This document shows positions 24,754-32,857 of a DNA stretch of 64,000 bases, in pieces. The notes below the pieces were generated by a model. That model was not told where the DNA came from and did not search any database. It worked only from the letters and a program-made list of their open reading frames with translations. The translations under genes were made by a program, and so were the position numbers. This stretch comes from an uncultured Alistipes sp. GTDB taxonomy: Bacteria; Bacteroidota; Bacteroidia; Bacteroidales; UBA932. Numbering within the stretch: the first letter of the stretch is position 1; the number at the start of each line of letters is the position of its first letter. The DNA lies in assembly GCA_902388455.1 (NCBI GenBank), contig CABMPD010000016.1, positions 5,265 to 69,264 on the forward strand, given 5' to 3'.

Positions 24754-25164
24754 ATGAAAGAAACAAACAGCAGTTTCGTACAGAAGGGCGATACATTGTA
24801 TCTTGTAACGTCCTCGGAGGCAGTGGATTACCTGAATTCGAGCATCGATTCTGGCTTTATCACATCCCTCCACCGCATATCCGGAAAGGGTATCTTTCAT
24901 TCGTTGGTCGAGTGTTGCAGGGACAAGTCCCTTGGCTTCGATATTACTGGTGACTCTGACCTCACTGATGAGGAGTTTCTCTACGGCAATACGAAGTACG
25001 TGGCTATCGTCTCCGTAAACAACGACCAGGAAGGAGATTTCGTCAACTTTATGTTCAACCACGGGATCGAGACCACTCTCCTCGGCCATGTCACCAAGGG
25101 TGAGCTGAGGATGGACGATCATTCCTACGGTTTTATCTCGGAATATGCCGGAAAGACAGCTTAA
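24754..25164 (+). CDS. Standalone AIRS_C-like protein (resembles the PurL C-terminal domain)
   Basis: A 136-aa protein whose order of blocks parallels the C-terminal (AIRS_C) domain of PurL/FGAM synthase. These are GDTLYLVTS, GKGIFHSLVECCRDKSLGFDI (the helix plus LG strand), EFLYGNTKYVAIVSV (equivalent to the PurL LFSExxxRxxVxV strand) and LLGHVTKGELRMD (equivalent to LIGxVT). The N-terminal ATP-binding AIRS domain and the glutaminase domain are absent, so it cannot catalyse the reaction alone. Its role is unknown; it could be a ligand-binding or scaffold protein. Its 3' end overlaps ubiE by 20 bases. Confidence 0.65.
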   Translation: MKETNSSFVQKGDTLYLVTSSEAVDYLNSSIDSGFITSLHRISGKGIFHSLVECCRDKSLGFDITGDSDLTDEEFLYGNTKYVAIVSVNNDQEGDFVNFMFNHGIETTLLGHVTKGELRMDDHSYGFISEYAGKTA

Positions 25165-25849
25165 CAAGAGCCGGGAGACGATCTCCTCGATGTTCGATTC
25201 CATCGCCCCGGTGTACGACAGACTGAATCATCTTCTCTCCTTCGGGATAGACCGTTCCTGGAGGAGACGTCTGGTGCGTGCAGTATCCTCGTTCTGTGCT
25301 CTCAGAGGCGGAGAAGTCAAGGTCCTGGACATGGCCTGCGGGACAGGTGACGTCTCTATAGCTCTGAGGCGAAAGGGACTCGATGTAGTAGGTGCCGATA
25401 TATCGGAGAACATGCTGGCCCTGGCCAGGAAGAAGGCACCCGGAATAGATTTCCGTTACGGGGATGCCTCGGAACTGCCCTTTGCCGACAGAAGCTTCGA
25501 TGCTGTGACGATAGCTTTCGGTATCCGTAATTTCGACAAGCGCGCGCAGTGCATCCGCGAGCTGCACCGTGTCCTCAAGGACGGAGGCATGCTTGCCATC
25601 GCGGAGTTCTCCATACCCCGCAACAGACTGTGGCGGGGCATTTACACATTGTACTTCAAGAATATTCTTCCGGCCGTAGGCAGGCTTGTCTCCAAGCAGG
25701 CTTATGCCTATTCCTATCTGCCGGAGTCCTCGTTCGATTTCCCCGCGCCTGAGAAGTTCCGCGCGGAGCTTTCCGAAGGGGGATTCAGGGCGGTGACCGC
25801 CAGGTCCATGACCGGAGGAGTGTCCTACCTTTATATCGGGAGGAAGTAG
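25145..25849 (+). CDS. ubiE: Demethylmenaquinone methyltransferase (UbiE/MenG)
   Basis: SAM-dependent C-methyltransferase for the last step of menaquinone synthesis. The 234-aa protein contains FDSIAPVYDRLNHLLSFGIDRSWRR at the N-terminus, the SAM loop VLDMACGTGDVSIAL, the signature ITIAFGIRNFDKR-type block (here VTIAFGIRNFDKR) and the FSIPRN segment. The start is inside the preceding small gene. This is consistent with a respiratory, menaquinone-using anaerobe. cls follows after 3 bases. Confidence 0.95.
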   Translation: MPERQLNKSRETISSMFDSIAPVYDRLNHLLSFGIDRSWRRRLVRAVSSFCALRGGEVKVLDMACGTGDVSIALRRKGLDVVGADISENMLALARKKAPGIDFRYGDASELPFADRSFDAVTIAFGIRNFDKRAQCIRELHRVLKDGGMLAIAEFSIPRNRLWRGIYTLYFKNILPAVGRLVSKQAYAYSYLPESSFDFPAPEKFRAELSEGGFRAVTARSMTGGVSYLYIGRK

Positions 25850-25852
25850 CTC

Positions 25853-27346
25853 ATGACATTCACCAGACTCTGGCCTGTATTCACCACGCTTCTGTACCTG
25901 TTGAACATTGCTATAGCGGTGTACTCCTCCATTATGCTGATTTCCAGTAAGAGGGATCCGGTCAAGACCCTCTCGTGGGTGATGGTGATGATGATGCTGC
26001 CGTATATCGGCATCATCCTGTATTTCTTCTTCGGCCGCAATTTCCGTAAGGACAAGATGTTCTCCCGCAAGGGAGCGAGGGACCTCGGGCTGAGGAAGGA
26101 GCTGTGCAAGGAGATGCTGGAGAAGTTCGAGGACAGGGAGAATATCCCGCAGGAGGTGAGGCGCCACCACAAGCTCGTGGTGCAGAATATCCGCAGCGCC
26201 TACAGCCTGCTCTCGGCCAATGACAGCGTGCAGATATATTTTTCCGGAAAGGAGGCTCTCTCCGCCATGCTCGAGGCGATGCGCGGGGCCAGGACTCATA
26301 TCCACCTGCAGTCGTTCATTATCGAGGACGACCGGGTGGGCAATGCCTTCAAGGAGGTGCTGATGGCCAAGGCCAGGGAGGGGGTGGAGGTCCGGATGAT
26401 GTACGACGGGTTCGGAGGACGGCGTCTGGGCAAGAAGTTCCTGGGGGAGCTGCAGGAGGCGGGTGTGGAGATTCTCAATTTCTCCCCGTTCCGGCTCTTC
26501 TTCCTTCCGCCCATCGTCAATTACCGAAACCACCGCAAGATCCTGGTCGTGGACGGGCACATCGGCTTCCTTGGAGGGTGCAATATCGCGGACCGCTATT
26601 TTGACGGAGGGGAATTCCCCGAGTGGAGGGACACCCACGTCCGCATAGAGGGGATGTCGGTGATGTCGCTGCAGGCTACCTTCCTGCTCGACCGGTATTT
26701 TATCCTGAACAAGAATCTGGGGCGGCGCCGCAAATATTACCCTTACGTCGATGCGAAGGACAAGGAACTGCTGGCGGCCGGCACGGCGGGGGGCAGCCGC
26801 TACTATGCGCAGATCATCGCCTCGGGACCGGACAGCGACTGGGCTGCCATCATGCAGTGCTACTTCACGGCCATCACCAAGGCCCGGGACCATATCTGCA
26901 TCATCACCCCGTATTTCATTCCTTCCGAGACTATTCTCAATGCGATAAAGATAACGGCTCTGTCCGACGTGACGGTCTCCCTGATGATACCGGAGCGCTC
27001 CGATACCTGGCTGACCAACTGGGGCACGATGTCCTATATCTCTGAGCTGATTGACGCCGGAGTCAAGGTCTATCTCTTCAAACGCGGGTTCAACCACTCA
27101 AAGGTGCTCAGCATCGACGGGGAGTACTGCATCATCGGTTCGGCCAATATGGACAACCGCAGCCTGGAGCACCATTTCGAGGTCACTTCGGTCATCTACG
27201 ACCCGGAGTGCGCCCGGACGGTAGAGGACCAGTTCCGCAAGGATCTTTCCCGCTGTACCTTGGTAACCAAGGCCAAGTGGCACAGGCGTCCCAGGCGCAA
27301 TAAATTCTACGAGTCCGTGGCCCGTCTGGTAAGCCCTCTGCTATAG
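25853..27346 (+). CDS. cls: Cardiolipin synthase
   Basis: Membrane phospholipase-D-family enzyme making cardiolipin from phosphatidylglycerol, 497 aa. Two N-terminal membrane segments (about residues 5-28 and 36-60) precede two HKD catalytic motifs: HRKILVVDGHIGFLGGCN (His227) and HSKVLSIDGEYCIIGSANMD (His415). It is co-directional with ubiE and ends by overlapping the convergent AraC-family gene by 6 bases. With pssA at 49 kb it covers part of phospholipid synthesis. Confidence 0.95.
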   Translation: MTFTRLWPVFTTLLYLLNIAIAVYSSIMLISSKRDPVKTLSWVMVMMMLPYIGIILYFFFGRNFRKDKMFSRKGARDLGLRKELCKEMLEKFEDRENIPQEVRRHHKLVVQNIRSAYSLLSANDSVQIYFSGKEALSAMLEAMRGARTHIHLQSFIIEDDRVGNAFKEVLMAKAREGVEVRMMYDGFGGRRLGKKFLGELQEAGVEILNFSPFRLFFLPPIVNYRNHRKILVVDGHIGFLGGCNIADRYFDGGEFPEWRDTHVRIEGMSVMSLQATFLLDRYFILNKNLGRRRKYYPYVDAKDKELLAAGTAGGSRYYAQIIASGPDSDWAAIMQCYFTAITKARDHICIITPYFIPSETILNAIKITALSDVTVSLMIPERSDTWLTNWGTMSYISELIDAGVKVYLFKRGFNHSKVLSIDGEYCIIGSANMDNRSLEHHFEVTSVIYDPECARTVEDQFRKDLSRCTLVTKAKWHRRPRRNKFYESVARLVSPLL

Positions 27347-28099
27347 CTGTTTGCGGTACTGCAGCGGGGTGGTGCCGGTATGGTGGCGGAAGAACTGCAC
27401 GAAGACCGACGGGCTGGAAAATCCCAGCTCCTCCGATATCTCCAGTATGGTCATGTCTGTGGTCTGGAGCAGCAGCTTGCTGTCGCTCAGCAGCATGGTG
27501 GCTATCCAGTCGGATACGGAGCGTCCGCTGATGCGGCGGATGGCCTCGGAAAAATATTTCGGGGTGCGGTTGAGCCGGCAGGCATAGAAGGCCACGTTGT
27601 GCTCGCTGCGGTAGTGGGCGGTCAGCAGCCTGAAGAAGTCGTCGGTGAGCTGTTCCTGACGGGGCTTGGTCACCTCGCTCCGGTCTCCGGAGATACCCCG
27701 GTAGATGTCGCTGATCTCGAGCATGAGGGCGTAGAGCAGGGTCTTGTGGAGCTCCTTGTCATAGACGTTGTCGCTTCTTCCGGTGTGTCTGCTGATGAAA
27801 TCGTAGTATTCCAGGAGGCCGGCGGCTCTTTCTTCGCTGAGACGGATGACCGGGTGGAGGAAGGTGACGTTTAGAATGTTGATATCCACCGGGCTGGGAT
27901 GCTCCAGGATGGCTTCGAGGGAGGCGCTGAGAGTCCTGGCGCTGAAGTCCCCGGAGCAGGATATGTCCTCCGTGAACTGCTGTGGAATCAGGATGAAGAG
28001 GCAGCCGGGAACTATCTCCCAGGTCCGTCCGCTGATGCGCAGTTCCCGCTTTCCGGCGGTGCACAGTCCTATGGTGAAGCCCTTTTGCTCCGAATTCAT
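27341..28099 (-). CDS. AraC-family transcriptional regulator
   Basis: A 252-aa DNA-binding regulator. The N-terminal half looks like a cupin-type sensor (GLCTAGKRELRISGRTWEIVPGCLFILIPQQ), and the C-terminal third is a two-HTH AraC domain. That domain has NRTPKYFSEAIRRISGRSVSDWI in the first HTH and LLQTTDMTILEISEELGFSSPSVFVQFFRHHTGTTPLQYR in the second. The effector is unknown. It is divergent from the P-type ATPase gene across a 96-base gap, which makes that gene a candidate target. Confidence 0.92.
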   Translation of the reverse strand: MNSEQKGFTIGLCTAGKRELRISGRTWEIVPGCLFILIPQQFTEDISCSGDFSARTLSASLEAILEHPSPVDINILNVTFLHPVIRLSEERAAGLLEYYDFISRHTGRSDNVYDKELHKTLLYALMLEISDIYRGISGDRSEVTKPRQEQLTDDFFRLLTAHYRSEHNVAFYACRLNRTPKYFSEAIRRISGRSVSDWIATMLLSDSKLLLQTTDMTILEISEELGFSSPSVFVQFFRHHTGTTPLQYRKQL

Positions 28100-28134
28100 A
28101 TTGAAATCCGACTTTTTCTACATTTTTTCTGCTG

Positions 28135-28142
28135 CAAACATA
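28135..28142 (-). promoter_or_regulatory. Promoter -7 element for the AraC-family gene
   Basis: TATGTTTG on the minus strand, 35 bases before the ATG. I found no equally good element for the divergent ATPase gene. Confidence 0.55.
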
Positions 28143-28195
28143 ACAATTTATACGGAATGAAGTGCCAATTTTGCAGCCGATTTAAATCCTAAGAT

Positions 28196-30805
28196 ATGAA
28201 GCAATACTACAATCATTCCATCGAGGAAGTCTCGAAGGAGTTTCAGACCGATGCGGAGCGGGGACTGAGTCCCGACGGGATAGCCGCACGGATTGAGAAG
28301 TACGGCAAGAACACGCTGGTGCAGAAGAAGGGGCGTCCGTTCATCGTGATGTTCCTCGAGCAGTTCAAGAGTTTTCTCATTATTCTGCTGATAATAGCCG
28401 CCGTGATTTCCGGCGTGATGGGTGTCAGGACGGGCGAGGGCCTGCTGGACACCTATATTATAATGGGTATTCTGCTGCTCAATGCCTTTATCGGTGCTTA
28501 TCAGGAGTTTCAGGCCCAGAAGTCCATGGACGCCCTCAAGAAGATGGCGGCCCCTATGGCCAAGGTCATCCGCGGCGGGGAGTCCTACATCGTCAATGTG
28601 GAGGACGTGGTGCCTGGCGACATCGTAGTCCTGGAGGTGGGCGACATCGTGCCGGCCGATATCAGGATTACCGAGTCGGTGAATATGAGTATACAGGAGT
28701 CGTCCATGACCGGTGAGTCCGTGCCGGTGGAGAAGTCTCCCGAGACCATAGCGGAGACGGAAGTTCCCTTAGGAGACAGGAAGAATATGGCATTCTCCAG
28801 CGGAGTGGTGACCTTCGGCCGCGGCAAGGGTATCGTAGTGGGCACGGGTATGAATACCGAGATAGGCAAGATCGCCAACATGCTCAACCGTGATTCCGAT
28901 ACCCAGACTCCCATGCAGGTGCGCCTCGAGAAACTCGGCAAGGTGATTGGCATCGCCTCCATCGTAATCTGCGCTGTGATATTCCTTATCGGCGTGCTCT
29001 ACGGCCGTCCGGTCATCAGCATGTTCATGGTGGCTATTTCCTTAGCGGTAGCGGCCATTCCCGAGGGACTGCCGGCTATCTCGACCATCATCCTGTCTAT
29101 GGGTGTGCGCCGTATGGCCAGGCACAACGCCATCATCCGCAAGCTGCCCTCTGTGGAGACCCTCGGCTGTACTACCGTTATCTGCTCCGACAAGACCGGT
29201 ACTCTGACCAAGAACCAGATGACAGTGGTGGAGGATTATGCGGTCAGCGGCAATATCGACCGTCTGGTGTCGGTAGCCGTGCTCTGCTGCGACGCCAAGA
29301 TGGTCAAGAACAGTGACGGCACCACTACCAAGGTGGGAGACCCTACGGAGATAGCCCTGATAGACCTCGGAGCAAAACAGGGTGTGGTCAAGGATGATCT
29401 TGAAGCCCGTTGCCCGAGGGTAGGAGAGGTGGCCTTCGATTCCTCCCGCAAGAGGATGACGACCATCAACCGCATAGAGGACGGCTCCCTCAGGGCCAAT
29501 GTGAAGGGCGGTCTGGACGAGATACTCTCAGTCTGCGACCGGATAGAGACTGCGGACGGAGTACGTGAGATAACTACATCCGATATAGTGGACCTGCAGA
29601 AGCGCAACGAGGCCATGGCCGAGTCGGCCCTCAGGGTGCTGGCAATGGCCTACAGGCCTATGGAGCAGGTATCCTCCGAGATGGAGGAGGTCGAGCGCGG
29701 TCTGATCTTCGTCGGAATGGTCGGAATGATCGACCCCGAGCGCGAGGAGGTCATCGGCGCCATCGCCGAGTGCCGCAGCGCCGGTATCCGTCCGGTGATG
29801 ATCACCGGTGACCACAAGGTAACGGCCTTAGCCATAGCTAAGAAGATAGGCATCTTCCAGGAAGGCGACCTGGCCATCACCGGTACTGACCTCGAGAAGC
29901 TCGACGACGCTTATTTTGATGCAAATGTGGACAAATATTCGGTCTATGCCCGTATCGCTCCAGAGCAGAAGGAACGTATCGTGACGGCCTGGCAGAAGAG
30001 GGGTGAGATCGTGGCCATGACGGGTGACGGTGTCAACGACGCCCCGGCTCTCAAGAAGGCCGACATCGGAGTGTCGATGGGCATCACCGGCACGGAGGTG
30101 GCCAAGGACGCTTCGGACATGGTGCTCCAGGACGACAACTTCGTGACCATCGTCTCCGCCGTTTCCGAAGGCCGCCGTATCTACGACAATATCCTCAAGA
30201 CCATTCTCTTCCTGCTGTCTACGAACCTCGGAGAGGTGATTCTGCTCTTCATTACCTCGATATTCAACATGGGTATACCCCTGCTGCCGATACACATTCT
30301 GTGGATCAACCTCGTCAGCGAGACCTTCCCGGCCCTTGCCCTGAGCCTCGACCCCGCCGCCAAGGACGTGATGAGCAAGAGTCCCCGCGGAAAGGGCAAG
30401 CAGTTCATGGACCGCGGCATGATATGGCGCATCAGCTACCAGGGCCTTATGGTGACGGCCATTACCCTCACAGCCTTTATCATAGGTAAGAATCAGGGCG
30501 GCGAGGCCCTCGGTCAGACCATGGCCTTCACCTCGCTGATCATGGCCAAGCTCGTACATGCCGGGAACCTGCACTCCAACACTGAGTCCCGCTTCAAGTT
30601 CAACATCCTGAACAACAAGCCGCTGATCTTCGCCCTGCTGATGTCTCTCGTGCTGACCCTCGCAGTGCTGCTGATCGCGCCTCTGATGAGTGCCTTCGAG
30701 TTCGTATCCATGAACCTCAACCAGTGGGGCATCATCGTCCTCCTGGCCCTCGTACCCCTCGTGGTGGTAGAGCTCTTCAAGGCTCTCAAGTGGAACGGAC
30801 GGTAA
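28196..30805 (+). CDS. Calcium-type P-type ATPase (P2 subfamily)
   Basis: An 869-aa cation pump of the SERCA/PMCA-like bacterial family. It has an N-terminal cation-ATPase domain ([10 protein letters not shown]), the actuator loop [11 protein letters not shown] (TGES), the M4 ion-binding [11 protein letters not shown], the phosphorylated Asp332 in [11 protein letters not shown], the hinge [24 protein letters not shown] block (here [19 protein letters not shown]) and C-terminal membrane helices. Ca2+ export is the best guess; other divalent or Na+ ions are possible. It stands alone, between the AraC-family regulator and the convergent lysE-type gene. Confidence 0.92.
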   Translation: MKQYYNHSIEEVSKEFQTDAERGLSPDGIAARIEKYGKNTLVQKKGRPFIVMFLEQFKSFLIILLIIAAVISGVMGVRTGEGLLDTYIIMGILLLNAFIGAYQEFQAQKSMDALKKMAAPMAKVIRGGESYIVNVEDVVPGDIVVLEVGDIVPADIRITESVNMSIQESSMTGESVPVEKSPETIAETEVPLGDRKNMAFSSGVVTFGRGKGIVVGTGMNTEIGKIANMLNRDSDTQTPMQVRLEKLGKVIGIASIVICAVIFLIGVLYGRPVISMFMVAISLAVAAIPEGLPAISTIILSMGVRRMARHNAIIRKLPSVETLGCTTVICSDKTGTLTKNQMTVVEDYAVSGNIDRLVSVAVLCCDAKMVKNSDGTTTKVGDPTEIALIDLGAKQGVVKDDLEARCPRVGEVAFDSSRKRMTTINRIEDGSLRANVKGGLDEILSVCDRIETADGVREITTSDIVDLQKRNEAMAESALRVLAMAYRPMEQVSSEMEEVERGLIFVGMVGMIDPEREEVIGAIAECRSAGIRPVMITGDHKVTALAIAKKIGIFQEGDLAITGTDLEKLDDAYFDANVDKYSVYARIAPEQKERIVTAWQKRGEIVAMTGDGVNDAPALKKADIGVSMGITGTEVAKDASDMVLQDDNFVTIVSAVSEGRRIYDNILKTILFLLSTNLGEVILLFITSIFNMGIPLLPIHILWINLVSETFPALALSLDPAAKDVMSKSPRGKGKQFMDRGMIWRISYQGLMVTAITLTAFIIGKNQGGEALGQTMAFTSLIMAKLVHAGNLHSNTESRFKFNILNNKPLIFALLMSLVLTLAVLLIAPLMSAFEFVSMNLNQWGIIVLLALVPLVVVELFKALKWNGR

Positions 30806-30809
30806 ATGA

Positions 30810-31436
30810 TTACAGCATACTTTTGACGGCAGAGGCAATGCCGATAAGAAGGATTGCGGCTCCGCAGATACGTGTGAGCGCATGGAGCTGGCCGATGGTG
30901 ATGCGTTCCCGGAAAGAACTGATACCCCATGTTATTAGGCACCAGGACGTGGCTGAGCCCATGGCTGTTCCCGCCCATTCGGCAAGCATGACGGAAGTAC
31001 GGGAGGTATCCATGCTGAGTAATGTGAACAGCCAGAGCATGCAGACCAGGGTTCCTGGGTTGGTGACGGAGATGAGGAAACCGTTGAGGAATCCTTCTGC
31101 ATGACGGGTTGGACTTATTGCTTTGGCAGTAATACCGTCCGGATCGTGAATCTGGCGTTTTTTGAAGAGGAGCCGGATACCGGTTATGCTGATTATCAGT
31201 CCGCCGGCAAGTAGAACGCTGCTTTCATGCGCATCAATGAAGTCGCTGATGAACGAGAGTGCGAATAGGGCAAGTGCGGAATAAAGTGTGTCACTGGCGG
31301 AGCCTCCTAGTCCGACAGCAAGGCCGGCAATACGCCCCTGCGCTAATGTGCGTGGAATGCACAGCAGGCCGAGGGGACCTACCGGAATGGAAACAATGAT
31401 GCCCACAATCAGCCCTTTGAGTACTCCGAACAGCAT
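30810..31436 (-). CDS. LysE-family transporter
   Basis: A 208-aa membrane protein with about six hydrophobic segments. It has the LysE/RhtB hallmark near the N-terminus (GIIVSIPVGPLGLLCIPRTLAQGRIAGLAVGLGGSASDTLYSA) and a mid-protein FLISVTNPGTLVCM segment. The family exports amino acids or related small molecules; the substrate here is unknown. It is the last gene of the trmD-tetR-lysE leftward run, 6 bases after the TetR gene, which may regulate it. Confidence 0.88.
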   Translation of the reverse strand: MLFGVLKGLIVGIIVSIPVGPLGLLCIPRTLAQGRIAGLAVGLGGSASDTLYSALALFALSFISDFIDAHESSVLLAGGLIISITGIRLLFKKRQIHDPDGITAKAISPTRHAEGFLNGFLISVTNPGTLVCMLWLFTLLSMDTSRTSVMLAEWAGTAMGSATSWCLITWGISSFRERITIGQLHALTRICGAAILLIGIASAVKSML

Positions 31437-31442
31437 AGACGG

Positions 31443-32090
31443 TTACTTGTCAGTAGATAGAGATAACGGTTTGAGACCTTGTGTGAGCAGGGTTATAATC
31501 TCTTCCTTTCGGTGTTCGGCGAATTCCTTGCGACCGGCTTGGTCGCGTCCGAGCAAATCTATGAGGATGGGAGTGGCTATAAAGGAGAATACAGCGAGGG
31601 AAAGAATGTCGAATATCAGATCCAGCGGGTCTATGTCCCGTATGCTTCCTTCACGTACTGCTCTCTGTGCCAGCCCGCAGAAACGCAGGAATACTTCCTG
31701 TCCCTTCTGGCTGGTAAGGAAGGTCTTGCGGATGTGGGTCCTTCTTTCTGGATTGTCAAAGAATTCGTTTAGTAGAAAATAAGGTGTGTTGGGGTTCTGG
31801 CTGATGAAATCGAGATACGCGTTGATAAGGCCGTTGAGATTTTCGAAAATGTCGCATTCGTCTTTGAGGTTGCTGTCGATGAATTCGATCATCAACTCGA
31901 ATTTGTTATCGAAAATTCTTTTGAAAAGATTTTCTTTTGTTCTGAAATAATAGTGTACGAGTGCCTGGTTGCATCCAGCATCGCGTGCAATGTCTGTAGT
32001 GGATGTTGATTTGAAACCTTTCTCCAGAAAAAGTTTCTCGGCGGAAGCTAGAATCTGAAGTTCGGTCTTGGATGTAATATTCTCTCTCAT
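31443..32090 (-). CDS. TetR/AcrR-family transcriptional regulator
   Basis: A 215-aa regulator with the TetR HTH at residues about 8-55 ([44 protein letters not shown]). The helical C-terminal ligand domain contains the region around [13 protein letters not shown]. The start overlaps the trmD stop by four bases (ATGA). Its likely targets are itself and the adjacent exporter; the ligand is unknown. Confidence 0.92.
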   Translation of the reverse strand: MRENITSKTELQILASAEKLFLEKGFKSTSTTDIARDAGCNQALVHYYFRTKENLFKRIFDNKFELMIEFIDSNLKDECDIFENLNGLINAYLDFISQNPNTPYFLLNEFFDNPERRTHIRKTFLTSQKGQEVFLRFCGLAQRAVREGSIRDIDPLDLIFDILSLAVFSFIATPILIDLLGRDQAGRKEFAEHRKEEIITLLTQGLKPLSLSTDK

Positions 32091-32776
32091 AGTTGTGTGG
32101 TTTCGCTCAATAAATCCGGTCTGAGCTGTCGGGTCCGTTCAATGGCTTGTTCTTCCTGCCATTGGCGGATAAGTTTAGGGTTGCCTGACAGCAATACTTC
32201 CGGGACTTTCCAGCCCATGAAATCGGCTGGTCTGGTGTAAATGGGCGGGGCAAGAAGACCGTCTTGGAATGAGTCTGACAGGGCTGAGGTCTCGTCGGTA
32301 AGGGCTCCTGGGATGAGGCGGATAATGGAATCGCATATTACACATGCCGCCAGTTCCCCGCCGCTGAGGACGTAACTGCCGATAGAAATCTCCTTGGTGA
32401 TTAGATGCTCGCGGATACGGTGATCGATACCCTTGTAGTGCCCGCAGAGGATTATAAGGTTGCTGCATGTGGACAGACTGTTGCACAGATTTTGTTCCAA
32501 CATCTCTCCGTCCGGTGACGTGTAGATGATATGGTCGTACTTTCTTTGTGATGTAAGATCCGTGATGGCTCTGTACAGTGGCTCCGGCTTTATGACCATG
32601 CCGGCGTCACCTCCGAAGCCGTAGTCATCTATCTGCTTGTAGTTGCCTTTTCCATAGTCATGCAGGTTGACAATATGAATCTCAACGAGCCCCTTGTCCC
32701 GGGTCCGTCTTATAATCGAATGGTTCAGCGGACTTTCCAACAGTTCGGGTACCGCACTTATAATATCTATCCTCAT
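32087..32776 (-). CDS. trmD: tRNA (guanine-N1)-methyltransferase
   Basis: SPOUT-fold enzyme making m1G37 in tRNAs, needed for reading-frame maintenance. The 229-aa protein has the N-terminal [17 protein letters not shown], the knot motifs [13 protein letters not shown] and [13 protein letters not shown], and the C-terminal [14 protein letters not shown] segment. Unusually for trmD it is not next to rplS or rimM, but heads an operon with a regulator and an exporter. Confidence 0.96.
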   Translation of the reverse strand: MRIDIISAVPELLESPLNHSIIRRTRDKGLVEIHIVNLHDYGKGNYKQIDDYGFGGDAGMVIKPEPLYRAITDLTSQRKYDHIIYTSPDGEMLEQNLCNSLSTCSNLIILCGHYKGIDHRIREHLITKEISIGSYVLSGGELAACVICDSIIRLIPGALTDETSALSDSFQDGLLAPPIYTRPADFMGWKVPEVLLSGNPKLIRQWQEEQAIERTRQLRPDLLSETTQL

Positions 32777-32784
32777 AGCGGGGG

Positions 32785-32792
32785 CAAATTTA
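32785..32792 (-). promoter_or_regulatory. Promoter -7 element for trmD
   Basis: TAAATTTG on the minus strand, 8 bases before the ATG, predicting a very short leader of a few bases. Confidence 0.6.
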
Positions 32793-32823
32793 CTTAAAAC
32801 CGCGTTTCTTTTAAAAAATAATG

Positions 32824-32831
32824 TATATTTG
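32824..32831 (+). promoter_or_regulatory. Promoter -7 element for the DUF349 gene
   Basis: TATATTTG matches TAnnTTTG and lies 26 bases before the ATG, divergent from the trmD element. Confidence 0.65.
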
Positions 32832-32857
32832 CAAGTTCAATTTAACAACTGATAACG

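Noticed and set aside
25133..27097. A 654-codon open frame antisense to ubiE and cls
   Set aside because: The sense frames contain SAM-binding and HKD motifs; the antisense protein is low in hydrophobic order and matches nothing.
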